A stretch of 64,000 nt of DNA from Deltaproteobacteria bacterium RIFCSPHIGHO2_02_FULL_40_28 (GTDB lineage: Bacteria > UBA10199 > 2-12-FULL-40-28): assembly GCA_001798135.1 (NCBI GenBank), contig MGRJ01000023.1, positions 95,239 through 159,238 on the forward strand. Direction: 5' to 3'. The translations under genes were made by a program, and so were the position numbers. The notes below the pieces were generated by a model. It worked only from the letters and a program-made list of their open reading frames with translations. It was not told the origin of the DNA and searched no databases. Shown here in pieces: positions 8,247 through 16,973 of this stretch (the stretch's first letter is position 1; each line of letters starts with the position of its first letter).

Positions 8247-9464
8247 TTATTGAGGAGGAACGTTGTGGGCTAGTTTGTCTGTTAAAACCCATACCGCTGC
8301 TTTGGTCATTAGGGTAAAGATTAAAGCGCCCAGGGCAGTAACGCCAAGGCTTACCGCAATTTCTCCAAGGTTGGGCGAATATTCCACGATTTCACCCAAT
8401 GGGGTTGGAATAAAACCAGGGAAAATAAGACCCATTCCTTTTTCAATCCAAATTCCCACAATAGTAAGAACACAACAAGCAATGAGAATTTTGTTTTGTT
8501 TGCTCCATTTGGGAATAAGAATCAGGACAGTAGCTACACAGTTCATAAAAACTGCGCTCCAGATCCATTTGGTCAACATATTATGGCCATCAAGACCAAA
8601 GAAGAGATACTGGGCCGATGCCGCATGCAGGGTATTGGGATAGATTTCTTTGAAAAACTCACACAAAAACAAGAAGAGATTGACCGGAAGAGTTACCATC
8701 ATGACTTTTCTTAAATAATCAATAATGGAACTTTGAATTTTCAAAGTGGTGAAATGACTCAAGACCAGAAAGATAATGATTAACAAGGCGGGGCCCGAAG
8801 CAAAGGCGCTGATTAGAAAACGGGGAGCTAAGATGGAGGTGTTCCAGAAATAACGGGCCCCCAAACCTACAAGAAGAAAAGCTGTTACGGTGTGAATGCT
8901 GATGGCGAAAAAAATCGAAATCCAGGTGAGAGGAAGGTAAAAAATTTTCTTGGCCGGTTTTCCACGATATTTTTGATAGAGCAAATAACCAGGAATGTGC
9001 AAATTAAGAACAAGGTATACATTGAAGACAATAACATCCCAAGCCAAAAGAGAATTGGGGATATTCAACCGACCGATAACTGGAAGCAAATGCCAAAATC
9101 TTTCGGGATGTCCAATATCGGTAAAGATAAACAAGAGACACATCATAATGGCAATAAATGCCAAGAGTTCACCGATAATCACGACACTTTTCAGATCTTC
9201 CCTTTTAAAAATATAAGCTGGAAACACCAGAATAACGGCGGTGGCAGCAATACCAACAAAAAAAACAAAATTGGCAATGCCAATTCCCCAGCTTACTGCA
9301 TCGCTCATGTTGGTGGTGATCAATCCATATTTAAGATGATGATAATAATTGAACGCGCCCCATAATACAAAAGCCGTTAAGAAGAGGAGCCACAGACGAT
9401 ACCAAACGCTTCCCTTGAGAGAACATGCCACCATTCTTTGCCAATAGATTAAATAATTTTTCAT
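8247..9464 (-). CDS. NrfD/HybB-like quinone-interacting membrane subunit
   Basis: A 405-aa polytopic protein with about ten hydrophobic segments, closest in length and layout to HybB/DsrP members of the NrfD/PsrC superfamily. Typical segments are FTDIGHPERFWHLLP (a conserved family motif near the quinone site), SLLAWDVIVFNVY, and IHTVTAFLLVGLGARYFWN. It should exchange electrons between menaquinol and the periplasmic iron-sulfur subunit encoded just upstream, 7 bp away. The three-gene order (tetraheme cytochrome, ferredoxin, NrfD-like) matches DsrJOP, NrfBCD and Hyb-type modules. Direction of electron flow cannot be read from sequence. Confidence 0.88.
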   Translation of the reverse strand: MKNYLIYWQRMVACSLKGSVWYRLWLLFLTAFVLWGAFNYYHHLKYGLITTNMSDAVSWGIGIANFVFFVGIAATAVILVFPAYIFKREDLKSVVIIGELLAFIAIMMCLLFIFTDIGHPERFWHLLPVIGRLNIPNSLLAWDVIVFNVYLVLNLHIPGYLLYQKYRGKPAKKIFYLPLTWISIFFAISIHTVTAFLLVGLGARYFWNTSILAPRFLISAFASGPALLIIIFLVLSHFTTLKIQSSIIDYLRKVMMVTLPVNLFLFLCEFFKEIYPNTLHAASAQYLFFGLDGHNMLTKWIWSAVFMNCVATVLILIPKWSKQNKILIACCVLTIVGIWIEKGMGLIFPGFIPTPLGEIVEYSPNLGEIAVSLGVTALGALIFTLMTKAAVWVLTDKLAHNVPPQ

Positions 9465-9471
9465 GAGAACC

Positions 9472-10401
9472 TCAACTAAAAAAATAATAAAACCGCGGTA
9501 ATGTGTTCAACTCCTCCTTAAGCACAAAAACTCTTTCATTTTTGATGATTTTAGCAACATCACTTTCGGGGTCGAGAATATTGCCAAATTTTCTGGCCCC
9601 GGTGGGACAGGCTTCCAGGCACGCGGGTAGTTTGCCAACACGGGTTCGATGGAGACAAAAGGTGCATTTTTCAACCACTCCACGCGGACGAATTCGATTG
9701 CTCAAATATCCCTGATCGGGATTGATTTCATTTTCTGGAATTTCGGGGGTGCGAAAATTAAAATGTCTGGCCTCATAAGGGCAGGCCGCCTGACAATAAC
9801 GACACCCAATGCACCAGTCGTAATCAATAACCACGATTCCATCTTTTTCTTTCCAGGTGGCTGCAACAGGGCAAGCCTTAACGCAAGGGGGGTTGTCGCA
9901 TTGATTGCATTGAACAGGGAGATAAAATTTCCCTTCTTTGGGCACAGGGCCTAAATAATGAGTGGTACCTTTTTCAAGATTAAAACCACCGTTCTCCATT
10001 TCTAATACCTTGATATAGGAAAACGAACGATCGGTGTTGTTTTCTTTTTGGCACGCTTCCACACATTTGCGGTTTCCGTTGCATTTGGAAAGATTTAAGC
10101 AGTAGACAAATTCAACCCCATCCATGGGACGATGGTCGGAAATTTTGACTTCAGTGTGGTGGCGTTCTAGAGTTTGTTTTTCGATGCGTTCAAAAATTCT
10201 TTTTTTATCTTCGGGAGTAAGTTCTTTATAATGCTTTTGCCAAAATTCGTCGAAGGACAAAGCATTGGCTGTTTTTTCTGGAGAAAACAAAGCCAAACCC
10301 AGCCCTGTGGCCAATCCTTTGAGAAAGGTGCGTCGCTCTATTTTTTCTTCAAGCTTTTTTTCCAGAAAAAGCTTGTTTCTTTTTGAACGATCTGTGGTCA
10401 T
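9472..10401 (-). CDS. Tat-exported four-cluster ferredoxin (HybA/DsrO/NrfC-like)
   Basis: A 309-aa iron-sulfur protein. Residues about 20-45 form a twin-arginine signal (ERRTFLKGLATGLGLALF), so it is exported folded. Sixteen cysteines form four [4Fe-4S] sites: an atypical first set (CLNLSKC, CNGNRKC, CVEAC), then CNQCDNPPCVKACP, CIGCRYCQAACP and CTFC...CLEACP. This is the HybA/DsrO/NrfC pattern, and the protein would relay electrons between the NrfD-like subunit and the tetraheme cytochrome. It overlaps the upstream cytochrome gene by 4 nt (ATGA), which supports one operon. Confidence 0.9.
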   Translation of the reverse strand: MTTDRSKRNKLFLEKKLEEKIERRTFLKGLATGLGLALFSPEKTANALSFDEFWQKHYKELTPEDKKRIFERIEKQTLERHHTEVKISDHRPMDGVEFVYCLNLSKCNGNRKCVEACQKENNTDRSFSYIKVLEMENGGFNLEKGTTHYLGPVPKEGKFYLPVQCNQCDNPPCVKACPVAATWKEKDGIVVIDYDWCIGCRYCQAACPYEARHFNFRTPEIPENEINPDQGYLSNRIRPRGVVEKCTFCLHRTRVGKLPACLEACPTGARKFGNILDPESDVAKIIKNERVFVLKEELNTLPRFYYFFS

Positions 10402-10970
10402 GATTTTTTACTCCTGGTTGGTTCTGGAATTGGATCTACCTGTTTCATTTTTGGATCATGAGCATTATGACAAGAGGTACAGGAGTGTTGTTTTTTATTA
10501 TTTAACCAGCCTCCAACGACTTTCCCATGAATATTGTTTTTCCAATCTTTCAAAGTTGGCCCATGGCATTGCCCACAAAGTCGATAAGATTCGTTAAAGC
10601 TGATTTTTTCTTCCGATTGAAGAATAAGTTTGTTGTAATTTTTTGAAGCATGACAGTTATTGCACCAAAAGTTTGGGTCATCCTTTTTTTCTGGATGAAA
10701 GGTTGTGATACTTTCGTGGTCTTTATCTTTTGCCATTGGCCTGATTTTACTATTAAAAGATTCTTCACTGTCGTGACATTCGTCACAGCGATACATTTCT
10801 ATTTTAGGCGTCCGTTTTATGATTTCATTTGGTAACTCTTCTTGAGAAGAAACCGTAGCTGGAGTATCTTCTTGGGCATGGAGAAAGGTGTTGAAAAATA
10901 GACAGCTTATAATAATAAGCACAATCATTAACATCGTGCATATTTTTATCATTTGCATGATTAATATCAT
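10398..10970 (-). CDS. Periplasmic tetraheme cytochrome c of the quinone module
   Basis: A 190-aa protein with a hydrophobic N-terminus (signal peptide or anchor) and four CXXCH sites: CDECH, CNNCH, CGQCH and CTSCH. The spacing resembles NrfB- or DsrJ-like small multiheme cytochromes. It is the first gene of a leftward operon with the ferredoxin and NrfD-like genes, so it probably passes electrons to or from periplasmic carriers. In-frame ATGs at 10970, 10958 and 10952 compete; the 10970 ATG overlaps a TGAT-N4-ATCA palindrome, so one of the later starts may be real. Confidence 0.88.
   Translation of the reverse strand: MILIMQMIKICTMLMIVLIIISCLFFNTFLHAQEDTPATVSSQEELPNEIIKRTPKIEMYRCDECHDSEESFNSKIRPMAKDKDHESITTFHPEKKDDPNFWCNNCHASKNYNKLILQSEEKISFNESYRLCGQCHGPTLKDWKNNIHGKVVGGWLNNKKQHSCTSCHNAHDPKMKQVDPIPEPTRSKKS
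10958..10969. promoter_or_regulatory. FNR/CRP-type palindrome TGAT-N4-ATCA
   Basis: TGATTAATATCA fits the TGAT-N4-ATCA core bound by FNR/CRP-family regulators (consensus TTGAT-N4-ATCAA). It overlaps the first possible start codon of the tetraheme cytochrome gene and lies about 25 bp from a second copy at 10994-11007. Confidence 0.45.
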
Positions 10971-10993
10971 AGAATGTAATTATTTTATTGTAC

Positions 10994-11007
10994 ATGATCT
11001 ATATCAT
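10994..11007. promoter_or_regulatory. FNR/CRP-type palindrome ATGAT-N4-ATCAT in the divergent promoter
   Basis: ATGATCTATATCAT is a 14-bp inverted repeat between the leftward quinone module and the rightward porin-cytochrome operon. The same outer half-sites recur at 24396-24409 upstream of the 20-heme gene. An oxygen- or redox-responsive FNR/CRP-family factor is the obvious candidate, by inference. Confidence 0.55.
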
Positions 11008-11057
11008 GGATGCTTTAATGAAAATATTGTTTAACTTAAAACATGGAGAAGAAACTT

Positions 11058-11456
11058 ATGAAGTGCTTACGGATGGTAAAAGTTGTGATTGTTATTTTAT
11101 TAACGGGTTTGTTTTTTATTTCTCAGGCCTATGCAGATGGCAAAAAAATATTTTTGGATAACAAATGCAACAAGTGCCACACCTTTAAAAAATTAGGCAT
11201 CGAGAAACTTCCCAAAAAAGCCCTGGCTGCAGAGGATGATGGGGAAGAAGCCGACGAAGAGGTGCTTGATAAAGCCGGGAAAAAAATCGAACCCAAGGAT
11301 ATGTTGGATGCTGTTGTGGCATCCAAAAAAGCCAAACTTGATATTGGCAAGTGGTTGAAAAAAGAGGCCACCATAGAAGATCGTAAGCACAAGAAGAAAT
11401 TTCAAGGAACAGAAGGAGATCTTAAAATACTGGTTGATTGGCTTAATACTTTTTAG
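11058..11456 (+). CDS. Small monoheme c-type cytochrome
   Basis: A 132-aa exported protein. A signal peptide (VIVILLTGLFFISQAYA, cleavage before DGKK) precedes one heme site, CNKCH, in the context FLDNKCNKCHTF. A lysine/glutamate-rich stretch follows, then a C-terminal helix EGDLKILVDWLNTF as in class I cytochromes. I chose the ATG at 11058 because GGAG lies 9 nt upstream; an earlier ATG at 11043 is in frame. It is the first gene of the porin-cytochrome operon and may shuttle electrons across the periplasm. No Met ligand is obvious. Confidence 0.85.
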   Translation: MKCLRMVKVVIVILLTGLFFISQAYADGKKIFLDNKCNKCHTFKKLGIEKLPKKALAAEDDGEEADEEVLDKAGKKIEPKDMLDAVVASKKAKLDIGKWLKKEATIEDRKHKKKFQGTEGDLKILVDWLNTF

Positions 11457-11508
11457 GATGTTGTTGTTAAGTGGTATGTGAACGCAGAAAGTGAAGTAGG
11501 GTTTGGGG

Positions 11509-12924
11509 GTGTGTGTGGTAACGGTAAGAAAAATAAGTTGTTTGGTTTTTTTTAGCATGCTGGTTTGGTTTGGTGGTGTGTTAGCAAAAGAGGTTCCTGC
11601 GAAAGCAGTTCCTGCTCAAGAAACCATAGCCACGGTAGAAAAAACAAGCTCAACCAAAACAAACAAATTTTTTAATCTTTTTAGTGGCTCCTTCCTTAAT
11701 CGCTATCGTTTGCGTTCTACTGGTGGTGTTAGTGATCACGATGCAGACACGCTTCTTACCCTCAATATTGGGGACTCATCCTATCAAAAAGTAACAGGGG
11801 CCTTACAGACGGGGTATCATTTTGAATTAAACGGGGATCAGGGCGCTCCTCTTAATAGTATATATGATACGTTTGATAGCCGGGCGGTAGGCCGCTTCTA
11901 TTATGGATATGCCAATATCCAAAAGGTAGGTTTATTTGAACAGGCGCGTGTTGGTCGTCAATACAAATATGATTTTGAGTCTTTGTATTTTGATGGAGTG
12001 TCGGTTGAGTCTAACCCTTATTACGGTATCCGTTTAAGTACCTATGCCGGTATTCCTGTTCATTTGTTCGAAAACCAGTTTGGTTGGAATGAAGGGGATT
12101 GGCTTGTTGGTTCAGCTTTAAGCTGGACTCCTATCAAGCAAATCAGGGTCCGTTTTGATCAGGTTCATTTAAAGGATAATGCCGCTGCTTTTCGCATGAG
12201 CCAAGCAGATCAGGAAGATGATTTATTTGGAGGAACGTTGTGGGTTGATATCCTTAAAAACTGGGATGCTGCAGCTCGCTTTACTTCGTTTTCAGATCAA
12301 ACCCGCGATTTAACTTTGGAGTCAAAATTGCGCTTTGCTAAGCAGGATTTGCGAATTGGGATGAAGGTATTTAGGCTTTTAGAGGGGTATGATATTCGTG
12401 TACCTGAACTGGATACTTATTCTATTGCTGGAACTTATAAACCGTTTACTGAGTATGCCATTAACGCCACTAAAGGTTTAGGGAAACATTTTTTTTTAGA
12501 TGGTGGTTTTAATTGGCGCAAACTGGATGATTCTCAAACTGCCAGTGCTTTTAACCATGGTTACAAACGAGGGTTTTTGTCTGTCACTTCCTCAGATATC
12601 CCCGTAAAAAATTTAAGCCTAACAGCCACAGGGGATTACTATCATGGGGAAGATAATGATCTTAGCGATAATTATTTTGGTGGATCCTTTTCTGCCCTAC
12701 AAAGTTTTTTTAAGAAGCGTTTGATTTTAAGTGGTGGCACAGCCTACTATCTTTATCGATTTAATTTTGCAACTGGCAGTGAGTCAAATGATGTGCAAAC
12801 TTATTTTGCAAAAGTGGAAGGAAAGCTAACAAAAGAGTTGAAGGCAAAAACTAGTTATGAGTTTGAACATAATGACATCAATAGTTTTCATACGTTTAAT
12901 CTTGGTTTAATATGGGATTTTTAA
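11509..12924 (+). CDS. Outer-membrane beta-barrel, candidate porin of a porin-cytochrome conduit
   Basis: About 471 aa with an N-terminal signal peptide (ISCLVFFSMLVWFGGVLA), then alternating hydrophobic/aromatic strands through to a C-terminal ...LGLIWDF ending in Phe, the usual BAM recognition signature. It lies between a monoheme cytochrome and 9- and 8-heme cytochromes, so the likely job is the MtrB/OmbB-type sheath that lets a periplasmic multiheme protein cross the outer membrane. The sequence was not recognised as MtrB itself. No CXXCH occurs in it. The start is uncertain: TTG 11503, GTG 11509 and GTG 11515 are in frame; TAGGG is 7 nt before 11509. Confidence 0.8.
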   Translation: MCVVTVRKISCLVFFSMLVWFGGVLAKEVPAKAVPAQETIATVEKTSSTKTNKFFNLFSGSFLNRYRLRSTGGVSDHDADTLLTLNIGDSSYQKVTGALQTGYHFELNGDQGAPLNSIYDTFDSRAVGRFYYGYANIQKVGLFEQARVGRQYKYDFESLYFDGVSVESNPYYGIRLSTYAGIPVHLFENQFGWNEGDWLVGSALSWTPIKQIRVRFDQVHLKDNAAAFRMSQADQEDDLFGGTLWVDILKNWDAAARFTSFSDQTRDLTLESKLRFAKQDLRIGMKVFRLLEGYDIRVPELDTYSIAGTYKPFTEYAINATKGLGKHFFLDGGFNWRKLDDSQTASAFNHGYKRGFLSVTSSDIPVKNLSLTATGDYYHGEDNDLSDNYFGGSFSALQSFFKKRLILSGGTAYYLYRFNFATGSESNDVQTYFAKVEGKLTKELKAKTSYEFEHNDINSFHTFNLGLIWDF

Positions 12925-12925
12925 A

Positions 12926-13627
12926 ATGAATCACACACGAATCATCATCATGTTGTTGGTAATTATATTAACTCCTTTTTTGCTTGCCAACCAGAGTTGC
13001 GAACGCTCAACTACATGGGGAGAAAAGTATTTTACTAAATGGGAATCAGACCATGTGGATATCGACAAAGACACCAAGTGTATTGATTGCCATGATGATA
13101 TTAAAAACACGAAAGTAAAACCATTAAATCATGATGCTACCTGGAAGCGCGAGCATGGAAAATTTGAGTCGCAGAGGTATGGTTTTAAAAACGAAAATGT
13201 TTGCTCCCTTTGTCACACGGAAGCCCAATGCACCAAATGTCATCAACAAGAAGCTCCCCAGCAACATACTGAATTCTGGAAGCAAAGAGGGCATGGGGTT
13301 TTTGTAGGGCTTGATAGGTCTAGTTGTATGACTTGTCATAACGATGCCCAATTTTGCGAACGTTGCCATCGTCTTACGGAACCAAGAAGCCATACCGCAG
13401 GTTGGGGTGCCACGACAAATCGGCATTGCAATAGTTGCCACTTCCCATTGACAGCTGCTGGAGGGCAACAATGTGCGGTATGTCATGCAGGTACGCCATC
13501 TCACAATAGTACACCATCTCAACCTAGTGATGCTTTACATGTTACAGGCGCTAATTGTGCGGGTTGTCATACCTCTCTGCGCCATCCGGATAATGGTATG
13601 GCTTGTACGATTTGCCATACACAATGA
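12926..13627 (+). CDS. Nonaheme c-type cytochrome (MtrA-like role)
   Basis: A 233-aa exported protein with nine CXXCH sites: CIDCH, CSLCH, CTKCH, CMTCH, CERCH, CNSCH, CAVCH, CAGCH and CTICH. The N-terminal hydrophobic segment ends ...LANQSCERS; a cysteine is present there but the lipobox is poor, so a plain signal peptide is more likely. Nine hemes in about 200 residues is enough to span an outer membrane as a wire, as ten-heme MtrA does inside MtrB. It starts 1 bp after the barrel gene stop, so the two should be co-translated. Confidence 0.88.
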   Translation: MNHTRIIIMLLVIILTPFLLANQSCERSTTWGEKYFTKWESDHVDIDKDTKCIDCHDDIKNTKVKPLNHDATWKREHGKFESQRYGFKNENVCSLCHTEAQCTKCHQQEAPQQHTEFWKQRGHGVFVGLDRSSCMTCHNDAQFCERCHRLTEPRSHTAGWGATTNRHCNSCHFPLTAAGGQQCAVCHAGTPSHNSTPSQPSDALHVTGANCAGCHTSLRHPDNGMACTICHTQ

Positions 13628-13667
13628 GTTTTGATGAAAACGGAATGAATAAATATATGGAGTTATT

Positions 13668-15587
13668 ATGATCATTAAAAAACACGTCAGTATTATTATC
13701 GGGTTTCTATTTTTCTCTAGTCTCTTGTTAGCTTGTGGAGGCAGTGTCGATTTAAGCGACAGTGTAAGTGAAAATGAAAGGAGTCAATCCGCAGGCCTCT
13801 ATGGAACTGTTACTGATAACGCAGGAGCCGCTATAGAAAGCGCCACTGTGATTTTGATTCCAGCAGATGATATCAACACAGCGAGGCTGGATATTGCCGA
13901 TTTTTCACCTGATGCCACTGATGATGAACCTTTGGAGGATCTTGTAAACGATACGACAAAGTCTTACCAAACGACAACAACCGATGTAAATGGTGACTAC
14001 AGTTTTGCTTCTGTTACTGAGGACAGCTATTTTATTTATGTAAAACCTGCAGATACCGACACAAGCCATTTGCCCGGTGGAAGTCTTTGCCGTATCTCAC
14101 GGCAATTGACCAACACAGGGTTGAACTTTGACATTGAGATATCCACAAATCCCTCTGCAGCAGCCACTTACGTGGGTTCCTCAACCTGTTTAACCTGTCA
14201 CTCGGACAAAACAACTATTTACAAAACTGGACATTTCAACAGTTTGCATGTTCCCGCCTCTGATAGCGACATGCAGGATGTCTCGGCATTCGATGACTTT
14301 AATGACGCGCTCGACAAGTTTAATGGGACCACAACTGTATATTTCTATGACTATGATTCGACCCGCGGGTTTGATAAATATAAAACAGCCGAAACTAGTT
14401 CTGGTACGGTTAGCTTTCGCATTCGCCTGCTCAAAACTGGTGATACGTATCAAATGGAATTTACCAACGTCAAAAATGCATCCGATCCCAATAATGGAAT
14501 AGTTTATGATGTTGACTTAGCCTACGGCGGTGCTGTTTATAAGCAACGATACCTTACTCGGCTTGCCGTATCGCACGCCGTGCTGCCCCTGCAATATCAA
14601 CAAGAGGGCAGTGAATCAAACTCTCCGCGTACCCGTAAGGTCTGGCGGGATTACCATGGTAGCTACTGGTATAACGAAACCACCCAGCTCTTTACAACTC
14701 CGGCTAATAGCAAGTCCTTTGATAATAACTGCGCTGGGTGTCATTTCACTGGTTATAGCTTAGGAGGTGATAGCACTAACGGATATGCAGCGACTGCAGT
14801 CAGCGACACAGATGGCACCTACGACTTTGATGCTGATGGTGATCTTGATGAAATCAATACAGGTTGTGAGGTGTGTCATGGCCCCGGTTCCGAGCATGTG
14901 GCTAGTGGTGGTGCGACGGTAGCTCTTGGTTTGCTCACACCAGAACGTGAGTCGATTGTTTGTGGTCAATGTCATAGTCGCCCCAAAGGTGCTTTGGGAA
15001 CCGATGTTCCAGATAACGCTGATGGGGATATGATGCGCCCCGGTAATTCACGTAGCTACTTTTTGGAAAACCACACCAACGGCACTCAGTACGACACATC
15101 TTCCAGTGATCTTTACACGGACGTGGATCAAAGCTCGAAGTCCCATCACCAACAATACACTGATTTTATCCGCTCCTCGCTCTACAAAAACAACGAGCAA
15201 TTGGTGACATGTTCGAATTGTCATAACATGCATGGGACGGATAATTTCCGTAGCTTAACAGCCACCACAAGCGATGATGCCCTCTGTACCGATTGTCATC
15301 CTGACAAAACCACAGTTACGGAGCATACAGAAGATAAGCTTGGAACCTCAACAGATATGGGTGCGGTATGCATTGATTGTCATATGAATAAGATTGCCAA
15401 AACGGGTGCTGGTCGTCAGGGTAATGGCAGTTATTGGGAAAATGATGTGACCTCACATCTTTTTTCTGTGGCACGCAAGACAACGTCTATTGTTGCGGGT
15501 CAGACGGTTAGCGATAGTCTGATGTCTATCCCGTATACAAACAGCTGTACCAGTGCTTGTCACGACTCAGATCTTTCGGATGACTGA
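13668..15587 (+). CDS. Multiheme lipoprotein cytochrome with an Ig-like N-terminal domain (candidate surface terminal)
   Basis: A 639-aa lipoprotein (lipobox LLLAC, Cys at about residue 23, then GGS). Residues about 43-135 form a carboxypeptidase-regulatory/SpaA-like beta domain (GLYGTVTDNAGAAIESATV ... DVNGDYSFASV). The rest is cytochrome, with seven CXXCH sites (CLTCH, CAGCH, CEVCH, CGQCH, CSNCH, CTDCH, CIDCH) and a last CX3CH (CTSACH). The layout recalls cytochrome c554-like proteins. As the last gene of the operon with the barrel and nonaheme protein it would be the outer-surface partner, as MtrC is. A ribosome-binding site GGAG precedes the ATG. Confidence 0.88.
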   Translation: MIIKKHVSIIIGFLFFSSLLLACGGSVDLSDSVSENERSQSAGLYGTVTDNAGAAIESATVILIPADDINTARLDIADFSPDATDDEPLEDLVNDTTKSYQTTTTDVNGDYSFASVTEDSYFIYVKPADTDTSHLPGGSLCRISRQLTNTGLNFDIEISTNPSAAATYVGSSTCLTCHSDKTTIYKTGHFNSLHVPASDSDMQDVSAFDDFNDALDKFNGTTTVYFYDYDSTRGFDKYKTAETSSGTVSFRIRLLKTGDTYQMEFTNVKNASDPNNGIVYDVDLAYGGAVYKQRYLTRLAVSHAVLPLQYQQEGSESNSPRTRKVWRDYHGSYWYNETTQLFTTPANSKSFDNNCAGCHFTGYSLGGDSTNGYAATAVSDTDGTYDFDADGDLDEINTGCEVCHGPGSEHVASGGATVALGLLTPERESIVCGQCHSRPKGALGTDVPDNADGDMMRPGNSRSYFLENHTNGTQYDTSSSDLYTDVDQSSKSHHQQYTDFIRSSLYKNNEQLVTCSNCHNMHGTDNFRSLTATTSDDALCTDCHPDKTTVTEHTEDKLGTSTDMGAVCIDCHMNKIAKTGAGRQGNGSYWENDVTSHLFSVARKTTSIVAGQTVSDSLMSIPYTNSCTSACHDSDLSDD

Positions 15588-15624
15588 TCATAGCCTATGA
15601 GTAGAACTGGTGTCATGACATGTG

Positions 15625-15669
15625 CAAATTGTAAATCAGATTGACAATTTGTGTAATTTCGCCTATCCT
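15625..15669 (+). promoter_or_regulatory. Promoter and inverted repeat before the second ATPase gene
   Basis: TTGACA (15641-15646), 17-nt spacer, TATCCT (15664-15669), then 10 nt to the ATG at 15680, so the leader would be very short. CAAATTGT (15625-15632) and ACAATTTG (15644-15651) form a perfect 8-bp inverted repeat that overlaps the -35 box and may be an operator. Confidence 0.45.
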
Positions 15670-15679
15670 GTCTCTTGCA

Positions 15680-16843
15680 ATGATTCCAAGGGAGCTACAG
15701 CATCAGATTTTACGGGCATCGAAAAAATACCCTTTGGTGGGGATTTTGGGTCCGCGGCAGTCGGGAAAGACAACCTTGGCCCAGATGGCCTTTCCTAAAA
15801 AAACCTACATTTCTTTTGAAAATCCTCAAATACGGTCCTTTGCAACCCATGATCCCCAAGGTTTTTTCAAACAATATGCCAAGGGAGCAATCTTGGATGA
15901 AATCCAGAGGGTTCCTTCCCTCTTTTCTTATCTACAAACGATCGTGGATGAGAGAAAAAGCAAGGGGATGTTTATCCTGACGGGGTCACAGAATTTCGTT
16001 TTGATGGAGAACGTGACTCAATCGCTAGCTGGCCGTATTTCACTTCATAAATTGCTTCCGCTTTCTTTGACAGAACTTAAAAAAGGTGTGGGCAAAATTC
16101 CCCAATTGAATGACCTCCTTTTTTCAGGGGGTTATCCGCGTATTTACGACCAATCTTTGCAACCGACTGACTGGCTTCAAAATTATGTAGAAACCTACCT
16201 GGAACGCGATGTCCGTTCCCTCAAAAATGTTGGGAATCTTTCCTCATTTCAGAAATTTATCCGGATGTGCGCTGCTCGCTCGGGTCAACTGCTTAATCTC
16301 TCCGAACTGGGCAATGATTGTGGAATCACACATAATACCGCCAAAGCCTGGCTTTCGGTTCTTGAGGCAAGTTTTCTCGTTTTTCAGCTTGCCCCACATT
16401 ATCGCAATTTCAATAAACGGCTTAAAAAATCGCCCAAACTCTATTTTTATGATACTGGCCTTCTTTGTTATCTGCTGGGGATTACCAAGCCGCAAGAACT
16501 TGTTATTCATTCACAGCGAGGTGCCATTTTTGAAACATTTGTTTTAAGTGAACTGATCAAGCAGAGGCTCAATCACGGAATTCCTCTGAATTTTTATTTT
16601 TGGCAAGAACAACGGAAACGGGAAATTGACTGCTTGATCGAACGGGGCGAAAAATTAACTCCGGTGGAAATTAAATCAGGTCAAACAATTGCCGATGATT
16701 ATTTTGATCACCTCCGCTATTGGCAGAAAATGGCGGGACGTTTTGCATCCAAGGCCTATCTTGTTTATGCTGGAGATGTCCGTCAAAAAAGGGTTGATGT
16801 TGAGGTGATCCCCTGGACTGCGCTTGATGAAATTTCTTTGTAA
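15680..16843 (+). CDS. AAA_14/DUF4143-type ATPase
   Basis: A 387-aa protein of a very common ATPase family. Walker A is GPRQSGKTT, Walker B GAILDEIQRVP, a sensor FILTGSQNF follows, then LSGRISLHKLLPLS-like text (here LAGRISLHKLLPLS). The C-terminal DUF4143 domain includes RGAIFETFVLSELIKQ and the nuclease-like FYFWQEQRKREIDCLIE...VEIKSG, with D-x(n)-E-x-K spacing. Family members accumulate near mobile and toxin-antitoxin genes; function is not established. The ATG at 15680 is preferred over a TTG at 15641, which lies inside the -35 box. It interrupts the cytochrome island. Confidence 0.9.
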   Translation: MIPRELQHQILRASKKYPLVGILGPRQSGKTTLAQMAFPKKTYISFENPQIRSFATHDPQGFFKQYAKGAILDEIQRVPSLFSYLQTIVDERKSKGMFILTGSQNFVLMENVTQSLAGRISLHKLLPLSLTELKKGVGKIPQLNDLLFSGGYPRIYDQSLQPTDWLQNYVETYLERDVRSLKNVGNLSSFQKFIRMCAARSGQLLNLSELGNDCGITHNTAKAWLSVLEASFLVFQLAPHYRNFNKRLKKSPKLYFYDTGLLCYLLGITKPQELVIHSQRGAIFETFVLSELIKQRLNHGIPLNFYFWQEQRKREIDCLIERGEKLTPVEIKSGQTIADDYFDHLRYWQKMAGRFASKAYLVYAGDVRQKRVDVEVIPWTALDEISL

Positions 16844-16936
16844 CATTCCCTCTGGATAAAAAATAAAACTCAAATTCCCTTTTAGAGGGTAGAGACTTAT
16901 GGGGCAAGGAGGTCATTACAAAGTAGGTCATTAACA

Positions 16937-16966
16937 TTGACAATGCTTACCCTGTAAGCATATAAT
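16937..16966 (+). promoter_or_regulatory. Consensus promoter with built-in operator, leaderless
   Basis: Perfect TTGACA (16937-16942) and TATAAT (16961-16966) with an 18-nt spacer. The spacer is a near-perfect palindrome, ATGCTTAC-CCT-GTAAGCAT (16943-16961), placed to block RNA polymerase. The ATG at 16974 is 7 nt after the -10 box, so the mRNA should start at or next to the start codon. The arrangement suggests autorepression by the first gene product. Confidence 0.7.
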
Positions 16967-16973
16967 ATTTGGT

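Noticed and set aside
11193-11558. Minus-strand 121-codon frame over the monoheme and barrel gene starts.
   Set aside because: It lies over two well-supported genes on the other strand and has no domain.
12926-13627. Lipoprotein call for the nonaheme protein (cysteine after LLANQS).
   Set aside because: The residues before the cysteine do not fit a lipobox, so an ordinary signal peptide is more likely.
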